A stretch of 43,842 nucleotides of DNA, taken from NCBI GenBank assembly GCA_021770445.1, contig JAETQY010000020.1, positions 1 to 43,842 of the forward strand, given 5' to 3'. A program made the translations under genes and the position numbers. Below the pieces are notes generated by a model. That model had not been told where the DNA came from. It was given only the letters and a program-made list of their open reading frames with translations, and did not search any database. Below, piece after piece: positions 23,923-30,459 of this stretch. Position 1 is the first letter of the stretch; each line of letters opens with the position of its first letter. The DNA is from Bacillota bacterium. GTDB lineage: Bacteria; Bacillota; Clostridia; Oscillospirales; Oscillospiraceae.

Positions 23923-25116
23923 ATGAATATTCTGGTAATCAACGCCGGCAGCTCCTCTTTGAAGTATCAGCTGCTCAACCCGGAGACCCAGCAGGTGCTG
24001 GCTAAGGGCCTGTGCGAGCGCATCGGCATCGACGGCAAGTTCACCTACAAGCCCGAGGGAAAAGAGGCAATCAAAGAGGCCGACGTGGCCATGCCCACCC
24101 ACAACGAGGCCATCAAGGCCGTGCTGGACGCCCTGGTGGACCCCAAGAACGGCGTGATCGGCTCTATGAAGGAGATTGATGCCGTGGGCCACCGGGTGGT
24201 CCACGGCGGGGAGAAGTTCGCCAAGTCCGTGCTTATCACCGACGAGGTCATGGCCGCCATTGAGGAGTGCAACCCCCTGGCCCCCCTCCACAACCCCGCC
24301 AACATCATCGGCATCAAGGCGTGCCAGGCCCTCATGCCCGGCACCCCCATGGTGGCCGTGTTCGACACTGCCTTCCACCAGACCATGCCCCCCGCCGCCT
24401 ATATGTACGCCCTGCCCTATGAGTACTACGAGAAGGACAAGGTCCGCCGCTACGGCTTCCACGGCACCTCCCACAAGTACGTCACCCAGCGGGCCGCCGC
24501 CATGCTGGGTAAGCCCATCGAGGAGCTGAAGCTGATCTCCTGCCACCTGGGCAACGGCTCCTCCATCGCCGCCGTGGACGGCGGCAAGTCCGTGGACACC
24601 TCCATGGGCTTCACCCCCCTGGCCGGCCTGCCCATGGGCACCCGCTGCGGCGACATCGATGCGGGTATCCTCCAGTACCTGATGAACAAGTACGGCATGG
24701 ACATCGACAAGATGCTCAACGTGCTGAATAAGAAGTCCGGCGTGGAGGGCCTGAGCTGCGTCAGCTCCGACTTCCGCGACCTGGAGAACGCCGCCGCTGA
24801 GGGCAACGAGAAGGCCGAGCTGGCCCAGAAGAAGTTTGCCTATGAGGTGCGCAAGTATGTGGGCGCCTACGCCGCCGCCATGGGCGGGGTGGACGCCGTC
24901 ATCTTCACCGCCGGCGTGGGTGAGAACGACAAGGCCATCCGCGCCATGGTGTGCCAGGGCCTGGACTTCATGGGCCTGAAGCTGGACGGGGCCGCCAACG
25001 ACGTCCGGGGCAAGGAGACCGTCATCTCCGCCGCCGACTCCAAGGTGAAGGTGCTGCTCATCCCCACCAACGAGGAGCTGATGATCGCCATTGACACTGC
25101 CGAGCTGGCCGAGTAA
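23923..25116 (+). CDS. ackA: Acetate kinase
   Basis: 397 residues from ATG 23923, with AAGGAG nine bases upstream. It transfers phosphate between acetyl phosphate and ADP to make ATP and acetate. ASKHA-fold motifs: [11 protein letters not shown] (phosphate 1), the GHRVVHGGE segment with the catalytic Arg, [34 protein letters not shown] (phosphate 2) and [13 protein letters not shown]. Length and motif order are standard. pta is not adjacent. Acetyl-CoA from the PFOR would feed this step. Confidence 0.97.
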   Translation: MNILVINAGSSSLKYQLLNPETQQVLAKGLCERIGIDGKFTYKPEGKEAIKEADVAMPTHNEAIKAVLDALVDPKNGVIGSMKEIDAVGHRVVHGGEKFAKSVLITDEVMAAIEECNPLAPLHNPANIIGIKACQALMPGTPMVAVFDTAFHQTMPPAAYMYALPYEYYEKDKVRRYGFHGTSHKYVTQRAAAMLGKPIEELKLISCHLGNGSSIAAVDGGKSVDTSMGFTPLAGLPMGTRCGDIDAGILQYLMNKYGMDIDKMLNVLNKKSGVEGLSCVSSDFRDLENAAAEGNEKAELAQKKFAYEVRKYVGAYAAAMGGVDAVIFTAGVGENDKAIRAMVCQGLDFMGLKLDGAANDVRGKETVISAADSKVKVLLIPTNEELMIAIDTAELAE

Positions 25117-25137
25117 ATAAACTATAACTATACGATT

Positions 25138-25173
25138 AAAAACGTCGGATACTAAGCTGTGTCCGGCGTTTTT
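25138..25173 (+). terminator. Terminator of ackA
   Basis: A 12-bp stem (25138-25149 with 25162-25173, one T-G pair) whose 3' arm ends in TTTTT, with a 12-base loop. Confidence 0.85.
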
Positions 25174-25255
25174 ATCATTTTATCTTGAATCAGTAGAATA
25201 TTTATGTTAAACTTTTAAACAGTTGACTTATAAATTGGTAAGAGGAGTGTAAGAG

Positions 25256-25966
25256 ATGGGAGATAACAAGGAGAAACAGGCGGTAACACAAGAAGATATT
25301 ATGAATCTTCTGGATGCCTGTTACGAAAAATGTTTAAATGGTATACCAGTTGTCAGTCCAAGCGTTGAGGATATGGCTAATGATTATATGAAAAAGCATA
25401 AATCGAAAGAGGCAGCATGTAAAGCGATGTTGCGAAATCAGGTTGCTAAGTGTACAACATCTGGAGTTGTAACTGGATTTGGAGGCTTTATAACGATGCC
25501 AGTTACCATTCCAGCAAATGTTGGGAGTGTCATTTATGTTCAGATGCGTATGATTGCTTGTACTGCATATATGGCAGATTATGAATTAAGTAGTGACCAA
25601 ACACAAACTTTTGTATATGCTTGCTTAGCTGGTGTTGCGGTTAATAGTCTATTAAAACAAGCAGGCATAAAATTTGGCGTAAAGTTTGCAAATGGACTTA
25701 TAAAGAAGATTCCAGGTAAGGTATTGACTAAAATAAACCAAAAAGTAGGATTTAGATTTATTACAAAATTTGGTGCTAAAGGAATTGTTAATTTAGGAAA
25801 ACTTCTTCCTGGCGTGGGGGCCGTTGTCGGCGGTGGATTAGATTTTGTGGAGACTAAAATTATTGCTGATCGGGCTTACAAGTGGTTTTTTGAAGGGGAT
25901 TTTTCCGTAAAAGATGAAAAGGAAGATGATATAATAGAGATTGACGATGCTGACTTCTTAGAATAG
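25256..25966 (+). CDS. EcsC-family protein in an AT-rich insert
   Basis: 236 residues from ATG 25256, with AGAGGAG ten bases upstream. The core GFGGFITMPVTIPANVGSV (about 75-93), the following helix VQMRMIACTAYMADYEL, and the Gly-rich GVGAVVGGGLDFV near residue 195 match the EcsC family, which shows partial hydrophobic, membrane-associating helices. Function is unclear; EcsC was named for an ABC-transporter operon, but this gene has no transporter beside it. Its base composition (many AAT, TTA, ATA codons) is much lower in GC than ackA and the DUF951 gene on either side, which points to recent acquisition. The tail (KDEKEDDIIEIDDADFLE) is strongly acidic. Confidence 0.82.
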   Translation: MGDNKEKQAVTQEDIMNLLDACYEKCLNGIPVVSPSVEDMANDYMKKHKSKEAACKAMLRNQVAKCTTSGVVTGFGGFITMPVTIPANVGSVIYVQMRMIACTAYMADYELSSDQTQTFVYACLAGVAVNSLLKQAGIKFGVKFANGLIKKIPGKVLTKINQKVGFRFITKFGAKGIVNLGKLLPGVGAVVGGGLDFVETKIIADRAYKWFFEGDFSVKDEKEDDIIEIDDADFLE

Positions 25967-26010
25967 TGAATCGTAATATTTTTATGGAAATCTTCTGCAA
26001 GGAGGTCGGC

Positions 26011-26211
26011 ATGGATATCCACGTCAATGATATACTAAAGATGAAGAAGCCCCACCCCTGCGGCAGTCAGGAGTGGCTGGTCCTGCGGGTGGGGATGGAC
26101 TTCAAAATGCGCTGCCAGGGCTGTGGGCATGACGTCATGCTCCCCCGGAGCAAGGCGGAAAAGAACATCAAAAAGGTCTTCCGTGACGGCCAGCCGGTGG
26201 AAAACCTGTAA
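26011..26211 (+). CDS. DUF951 family small zinc-ribbon-like protein
   Basis: 66 residues from ATG 26011, with AAGGAGG five bases upstream; a longer open frame upstream has no ribosome site. Residues C17, C35 and C38 (HPCGSQEW, RCQGCGH) and the RVGMDF segment match the DUF951 signature. The fold is probably a small β-barrel/zinc-ribbon. These proteins are common in Firmicutes and have no firmly assigned function. The radical SAM gene begins 20 bases downstream and may be co-transcribed. Confidence 0.85.
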   Translation: MDIHVNDILKMKKPHPCGSQEWLVLRVGMDFKMRCQGCGHDVMLPRSKAEKNIKKVFRDGQPVENL

Positions 26212-26230
26212 AGGAAAGGAGTCTTACTAT

Positions 26231-27118
26231 ATGCGCTACGACAGCGATTTACTATACCGTCCGCCGGGGGAGTGGAAGAGCTACCTGCTCCAGTGCACCA
26301 TCGGCTGTTCCAACAACCAGTGCACCTTCTGCGGGATGTACAAGGAGAAGAAATTCCGCATCCGCCCGGTGGCGGACATTCTGGAGGACATCGACATGGC
26401 CCGGGACTACTACGGCCCGGAGCTGCGGCGGGTGTTCCTCATGGACGGGGACGCCATCATTATGAAGACGGAGGAGCTTTTACAAATCCTCCATAAGCTG
26501 TACGACCGCTTTCCCAAGCTGGAGAAGGTGACCCTCTACGCCGGGCCGAAAAGCACCCTGTCCAAGACCCCGGAGGAGTTGAAGACCCTCCATGAGGCGG
26601 GTCTGTCCCGGGCCTATCTGGGGGTGGAGAGCGGCAGCGACCAGGTGCTCCGGTTCATCCACAAGGGCTGCTCCGCCCAGGAGATGCTGCTGGCGGGCCG
26701 GCGGCTGGTGGAGGCGGGCATCGACCTGTGGGTCACCATTATATTAGGGATGACCGGGGCCAACGGGGAGGGGGGCGACTGGGAGGAGCACATCCTGTCC
26801 ACCGCCAAGATGATCAATGAGATGAAGCCCCGGCACCTGTCGGCCATGACCTTCGCCCCCGCCAAGGGCACCCCCCTGGGGGAGGACGTGCTGGCCGGGC
26901 GGTTTGAGGTGTGCTCCGCCGACCACGTGCTGGAGGAGTGCCGCCTGCTCATCGAGCATCTGGACGTGGAGCCCCTTCATTTCACCAGCAACCACGCCTC
27001 CAACTACCTGCCCCTGAAGGGCGGTCTGCCCGAGGACAAGGAAAAATTTCTGGATATGATCGACCAGGCCCTGGCGGGCAAGATCCGCCTGCGCAAGACC
27101 CTGAACCGCGGTATCTGA
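26231..27118 (+). CDS. Radical SAM protein with CX4CX2C cluster motif
   Basis: 295 residues from ATG 26231, with AAAGGAG upstream. The cluster motif reads GCSNNQCTFCGMY: C26, C31 and C34 give CX4CX2C in place of the usual CX3CX2C, with an additional C22. Downstream are TLYAGPKSTL, AYLGVESGSD (SAM-binding GXE/ESGSD region) and VTIILGMTGAN. Many Firmicutes have such stand-alone proteins, distantly related to the B12-less Elp3/HemN-like group; the reaction is unknown. No cobalamin, TRAM or SPASM domain is seen. Sits between DUF951 and a strong terminator. Confidence 0.85.
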   Translation: MRYDSDLLYRPPGEWKSYLLQCTIGCSNNQCTFCGMYKEKKFRIRPVADILEDIDMARDYYGPELRRVFLMDGDAIIMKTEELLQILHKLYDRFPKLEKVTLYAGPKSTLSKTPEELKTLHEAGLSRAYLGVESGSDQVLRFIHKGCSAQEMLLAGRRLVEAGIDLWVTIILGMTGANGEGGDWEEHILSTAKMINEMKPRHLSAMTFAPAKGTPLGEDVLAGRFEVCSADHVLEECRLLIEHLDVEPLHFTSNHASNYLPLKGGLPEDKEKFLDMIDQALAGKIRLRKTLNRGI

Positions 27119-27131
27119 TCGAAGCAATTTT

Positions 27132-27171
27132 GCAGCCCTCCCGGCTCAGAAAGCCGGGAGGGCTGCTCTTT
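27132..27171 (+). terminator. Terminator of the radical SAM gene
   Basis: A perfect 15-bp stem (27132-27146 with 27152-27166), 5-base loop, then TCTTT. Confidence 0.88.
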
Positions 27172-27288
27172 GTCGACGCATACAGAATTCTGGAAGAGGG
27201 GGTAAAAAGCGGGAGAAAAAGCGGGTATTCTTATAAAATTTTTACAACATACACAATATCCTGCGGCTATTTCTGGGCAGTTTTGCCC

Positions 27289-27334
27289 TTGTTTTGGATT
27301 TCAGAATTGGTTACAATGTGGTTACAAAAGTAAC
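27289..27334 (+). promoter_or_regulatory. Promoter and repeat cluster of the SleB-type hydrolase gene
   Basis: TTGTTT, 17-base spacer, TACAAT (27312-27317). The direct repeat GGTTACAA occurs twice at an 11-base period (27309-27316 and 27320-27327), and GTTAC/GTAAC forms an inverted repeat (27321-27334). The repeats overlap the -10 box, as expected for an operator. Confidence 0.5.
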
Positions 27335-27394
27335 AGGACGTTGCTTTTGGTTGTCATAATTCTGACAAAAGCGTATCAAAAAGGAGTGCAGACA

Positions 27395-28354
27395 ATGAAG
27401 CGTAAGCTATTTTCCGCAATGCTGAGCGCCTTTGCCTTGCTCCTCCTGATGGGTGCCGCCGCGGACACGGACCCGGCGTATGCCCTCTTGGCAGAGGAGG
27501 AGAGCACCGTCTCTCAGGAGACGGAGCTTGAGACTGAAGCGCAATTGCCCGAGGAATTTCCCGTGCCGGAGGATTCCGGGAACCCCGTTCCCGAGGCGCC
27601 ACCGGAGCCGGTAGTAAATTCCAAGCTACTGATCAACGGCCAGCCGGCTCCCGAGGAGATCAACCGGTCTCTGCAGAAGGGGGTCACCTATGTGGCCCTG
27701 GATGTTCTGGCACAGCAGCTGGAGCCCTCCGCCCAGATCACCTGGGACGGCTCCAACGTGACCGTGGTCACCGATCAGCTGACGCTGACCGCCAAGGTCG
27801 GCGAGCTCTATGTAGTGGCCAATGGCCGGTATCTCTATGTGCCTGAGGCGGTGCAGCTGACTCAGGCGAACCAGGCGGCCGTGCCCCTGCGGGTGGCGGC
27901 TGAGGCCTTCGGCGCCCAGGTGGGCTATGACGCTGCCACCGGTGTGGCTACCGTCACCAGTGGCTCGGGCACCATCCTTTCCGGTGACAGCTTCTACAAT
28001 CAGGATGACCTGTTCTGGTTGTCCCGGGTGATCTACCGGGAGAGCGGCAACCAGTCCCTGGAAGGCCAGATGGCCGTGGGCAATGTGGTGCTCAACCGGG
28101 TGGCCGATCCCGCCTTCCCCGACACGGTGGAGGGGGTGCTGGCTCAGAAGAACCAGTTCTCTACCTACAAGTCCGGGGTTCTGCGCAAGACAGAGCCTTC
28201 CGCCAAAAGCATCATTGCTGCCAAGTTGGTGCTGGACGGCGGAGTAGTGAAGGAGACCCGCGGCGCGCTGTTCTTTGATTGTACCAACAACAGCTGGGCT
28301 GCGCGGAACAAGCAGCTGATCGCCACCTTCGGAGATCACAACTTCTACGGATGA
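27395..28354 (+). CDS. Secreted SleB-type cell-wall hydrolase with copper-amine-oxidase-like N-domain
   Basis: 319 residues from ATG 27395 with AAGGAG upstream. Order: signal peptide (about 1-30); an acidic, Pro/Glu-rich linker (34-72); a copper-amine-oxidase N-terminal-like domain (about 75-187, LLINGQPA, VPLRVAAEAFGAQVGYD); and a SleB/Hydrolase_2 domain from about 200 with the catalytic Glu216 in RVIYRESGNQSLEGQMAVGNVVLNRV. SleB domains are lytic transglycosylases of spore cortex or vegetative wall. It is a stand-alone gene between two strong terminators, and its role (germination or wall turnover) is not settled by sequence. Confidence 0.88.
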   Translation: MKRKLFSAMLSAFALLLLMGAAADTDPAYALLAEEESTVSQETELETEAQLPEEFPVPEDSGNPVPEAPPEPVVNSKLLINGQPAPEEINRSLQKGVTYVALDVLAQQLEPSAQITWDGSNVTVVTDQLTLTAKVGELYVVANGRYLYVPEAVQLTQANQAAVPLRVAAEAFGAQVGYDAATGVATVTSGSGTILSGDSFYNQDDLFWLSRVIYRESGNQSLEGQMAVGNVVLNRVADPAFPDTVEGVLAQKNQFSTYKSGVLRKTEPSAKSIIAAKLVLDGGVVKETRGALFFDCTNNSWAARNKQLIATFGDHNFYG

Positions 28355-28357
28355 ATG

Positions 28358-28392
28358 AAAAAATGGACCGCCTATCAGGCGGTCCATTTTTT
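28358..28392. terminator. Bidirectional terminator after the SleB-type gene
   Basis: A perfect 16-bp stem with A6 and T6 flanks (28358-28373 with 28377-28392). It serves the plus-strand hydrolase gene and the convergent small gene. Confidence 0.92.
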
Positions 28393-28402
28393 CGTTGGTC
28401 GT

Positions 28403-28705
28403 TCAGGTCTGATTGGAGCCCATGCCGGTGATGATGGTGCCGGAGCCCTGGCTGTTGACCCAGTTGATCATGACGGGCATCAGCAGATTCAGGGCCAGGA
28501 TGAGCACGAAGATGAGGACGAAGCCGACGACGGCGTTTTTCAGGGCACCTTTGGCCTTTTCTCGTTCCTGGGGCTCCTCCGCTTTGGCGTATTTCACGCC
28601 CAGTACCACGCAATACAGGGCGCCCAGCGCGCCCACAATGGCCAGCAGAGGGGCCATCAGACTGTTAAGGAGACTTACGATTGGAGCAACTACCTGTGCG
28701 AACAT
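28403..28705 (-). CDS. Small two-TM protein resembling VirB2/TrbC pilins
   Basis: 100 residues from ATG 28705, with GGGAGG nine bases upstream. Two hydrophobic helices (about 9-35 and 57-79) are separated by a charged loop (KYAKAEEPQEREKAKGALKN), and the Asn/Gln-rich tail is short. This order and the YCVVLGVKYAKAEE segment resemble the VirB2/TrbC-like pilin family of Firmicutes conjugation systems, but no other transfer gene is nearby. A holin-like or uncharacterised membrane role is possible. The gene stands alone between a bidirectional terminator and the divergent STAS gene. Confidence 0.6.
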   Translation of the reverse strand: MFAQVVAPIVSLLNSLMAPLLAIVGALGALYCVVLGVKYAKAEEPQEREKAKGALKNAVVGFVLIFVLILALNLLMPVMINWVNSQGSGTIITGMGSNQT

Positions 28706-28860
28706 AATTATGTACCTCCCATAATAATTGGAATCTGGCGGGCTGGAGCGATGAGCTCCGCCGCCTCTCCCTATGTTTCCATGATAGAGGCGGCGGGCAT
28801 TTTCTGCAATTTCTATATTTGAAGAAAACCGGTCATTTTTGCATGGAGAGGGAAAAGCAA

Positions 28861-28890
28861 TTGCCAGGCTCACAAAAGCTGTGATATAAT
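28861..28890 (+). promoter_or_regulatory. Promoter of the STAS gene
   Basis: TTGCCA, 18-base spacer, perfect TATAAT, 47 bases before the ATG. Confidence 0.78.
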
Positions 28891-28936
28891 TACCCAAACA
28901 ACCCTTCTGCGGGAAAGAATGCAAGGAGAGTATATT

Positions 28937-29242
28937 ATGAATATCAAACTGGTAAAGCGGCCCCCCAACGGGGCGGAGCTGCGGTTAGAAGGCCGGCTGG
29001 ATACCTCTTCCGCCCCCGGGGCCCAGGAGGCCTTTTTAAAGGTGGCTGGAGAGTACGCCGAGATCGAGCTGAATTTTACCGATCTGGCCTATGTGAGCAG
29101 CGCGGGACTGCGGGCTCTCCTGGTGTTGCAGAAGCAGGTGAATAAGACCGGGGGTAGCCTGGTGCTTACCCATGTCAGCTCAGCGATCATGGAGGTCTTT
29201 GAGATGACCGGGTTCAGCGGGATCTTAAACATTCGGGAGTAA
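28937..29242 (+). CDS. STAS-domain anti-sigma factor antagonist
   Basis: 101 residues from ATG 28937 with AAGGAG upstream. It consists of one STAS domain: LRLEGRLDTSSAPGAQEAF, then ELNFTDLAYVSSAGLRALL with the phosphorylatable Ser at 54 or 55, and the VFEMTGFSGI C-terminal element. Such proteins bind and release RsbW-type kinases depending on phosphorylation. The partner-switch genes nearby are a degenerate RsbW-like protein (convergent, 29225-29572), the PP2C phosphatase and the intact RsbW-like protein (32080-33745). The 3' ends of this gene and of the convergent one overlap by 18 bases. Confidence 0.92.
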   Translation: MNIKLVKRPPNGAELRLEGRLDTSSAPGAQEAFLKVAGEYAEIELNFTDLAYVSSAGLRALLVLQKQVNKTGGSLVLTHVSSAIMEVFEMTGFSGILNIRE

Positions 29243-29572
29243 GGCCGAAACATCTGGCTGTGGGGCGAGGATGTATGTAGAGCCCTCTCTGAGAAAAGAG
29301 AGACCCATAGGCAGGTCCGGCTCCTCCCAGGTCGGGGGGAGGGAGTCCCGTCCTGTCTGAAAGGAGAGGCGGACCCCGCCGGAGCCGTCCAGCATGCAGC
29401 AGACATGTCCGGTCTGGCCGGAGGCCAGGACGGTAAAAAGAAGCTCCTCCACAGCGGCCAACAGGCACAGCCGGGGAGCTGTCAGAATATGCTGTTGGAC
29501 CAACGCCCTGTCAGCGAAGTCCAAGATGGGGTCAATTTCCGTGGCCGACAGGGGAACAGACAGCTCTTTCAT
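29225..29572 (-). CDS. Degenerate RsbW-like (HATPase) protein
   Basis: 115 residues from ATG 29572. It aligns without gaps over its first half with the intact anti-sigma kinase at 33338: both begin M-x-E-L and share F-x-D-x-x-L and A-x-x-E-L (E43). The N-box Asn47 of the intact protein is Thr here, the G1 Asp-x-Gly is missing, and only a trace of the G2 region remains (MGLSFLREG). ATP binding and kinase activity are therefore doubtful. The gene ends inside the 3' end of the STAS gene, so the two transcripts are convergent and overlapping. It may be a pseudokinase that sequesters the STAS protein. A longer start (GTG 29632) has no ribosome site. Confidence 0.68.
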   Translation of the reverse strand: MKELSVPLSATEIDPILDFADRALVQQHILTAPRLCLLAAVEELLFTVLASGQTGHVCCMLDGSGGVRLSFQTGRDSLPPTWEEPDLPMGLSFLREGSTYILAPQPDVSALLPNV

Positions 29573-29650
29573 GCTCGACGGTACACCTTCTCTCAGAAGC
29601 GCAGATGGACAGACAGGCCAAAGGAGGAACACGGCAGGAGCCGCTTTTTC

Positions 29651-29656
29651 ATTATA
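29651..29656 (-). promoter_or_regulatory. -10 box for the degenerate RsbW-like gene
   Basis: Perfect TATAAT on the minus strand, 79 bases before the ATG, with no convincing -35. It may depend on an activator. Confidence 0.4.
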
Positions 29657-29725
29657 CCGGTTCGGCGGAGCGAAAAGAAGTGGGTTTAGTCAAAAAGGAA
29701 CGTTAGAGGACTTTTGGAGGCGAAA

Positions 29726-30418
29726 ATGGCAGGGGAAAAGCGGGAACTGCATATTTTGATCGTGGATGATGACCGGGAGCTGGTGGACAGCATAGAGGAC
29801 CACTTCACCGCCGCCGGCTTTCAGGTACTGCGGGCGGCCACCGGTGCTGTGGCGCTGGAGCTGATCCGTCGGGTGAGGCTGGACTGTGTGGTGCTAGATG
29901 TGGACCTGCCCGACCGAAACGGCTTTGACCTGTGTGCGCAGCTGAGGGCGGACAGCGCTGTCCCCATCGTGTTCCTGTCCTGCTACGCCGAGGAGGAGCA
30001 CCGGGTCCGGGGGCTGACCCTGGGGGGCGACGACTATGTGTGCAAGCCCTTTTCCATGCGGGAGCTGGAGCTGCGGGTGCGGGCCCGCATTCAGGGCCAG
30101 AGGTCCCAGCGCCCCGCCGCCGTGTTGAAATTTGAAGAGCTGGTCATCGACACCGGGCGGCGCATTATCGCCTATGGGAGCCAGACCGGCGATTTTGCCC
30201 GGATCGAGTTTGACATTCTGGCCTTTCTGGCCCAGCACCCCGGCCGGGTTTTCTCCTATGAGCAGATCTATGACGGTATCTGGCAGGAGCCCATGGGTAG
30301 GAGCCGGCACAATCTCCAGGCCAGGGTGGCGTCCATGCGGCAGAAGCTGACCCAGCTGTGCGACGGGAAGAATTACATCTCTACCGTGCGACGCAAGGGA
30401 TACTCCTTTACGCCGTAG
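29726..30418 (+). CDS. Orphan OmpR/PhoB-type response regulator
   Basis: 230 residues from ATG 29726 with GGAGG five bases upstream. Receiver domain (about 8-122): acidic pocket D14-D16, phosphoacceptor Asp58 in VVLDVDLPDRNG, conserved Thr/Ser in FLSCYAE and Lys in YVCKPFS. DNA-binding winged-helix domain (about 135-230): LKFEELVIDTGRR, FSYEQIYDGIW, RHNLQARVASMRQKL and ISTVRRKGYSFTP. No histidine kinase gene is adjacent, so the phosphodonor is unknown. It may respond to the partner-switch genes on either side or to a remote kinase. Confidence 0.92.
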   Translation: MAGEKRELHILIVDDDRELVDSIEDHFTAAGFQVLRAATGAVALELIRRVRLDCVVLDVDLPDRNGFDLCAQLRADSAVPIVFLSCYAEEEHRVRGLTLGGDDYVCKPFSMRELELRVRARIQGQRSQRPAAVLKFEELVIDTGRRIIAYGSQTGDFARIEFDILAFLAQHPGRVFSYEQIYDGIWQEPMGRSRHNLQARVASMRQKLTQLCDGKNYISTVRRKGYSFTP

Positions 30419-30424
30419 AAACTG

Positions 30425-30453
30425 AAAAACCACTGGCTCAGCCAGTGGTTTTT
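30425..30453. terminator. Bidirectional terminator
   Basis: A perfect 13-bp stem (30425-30437 with 30441-30453) with A5 and T5 ends, between the response regulator and the convergent surface-protein gene. Confidence 0.92.
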
Positions 30454-30459
30454 GTGATA

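Noticed and set aside
29394..29759. A plus-strand frame of 121 codons opposite the degenerate RsbW-like gene
   Set aside because: No ribosome site and no family resemblance, while the minus frame aligns with an intact kinase in this same window.
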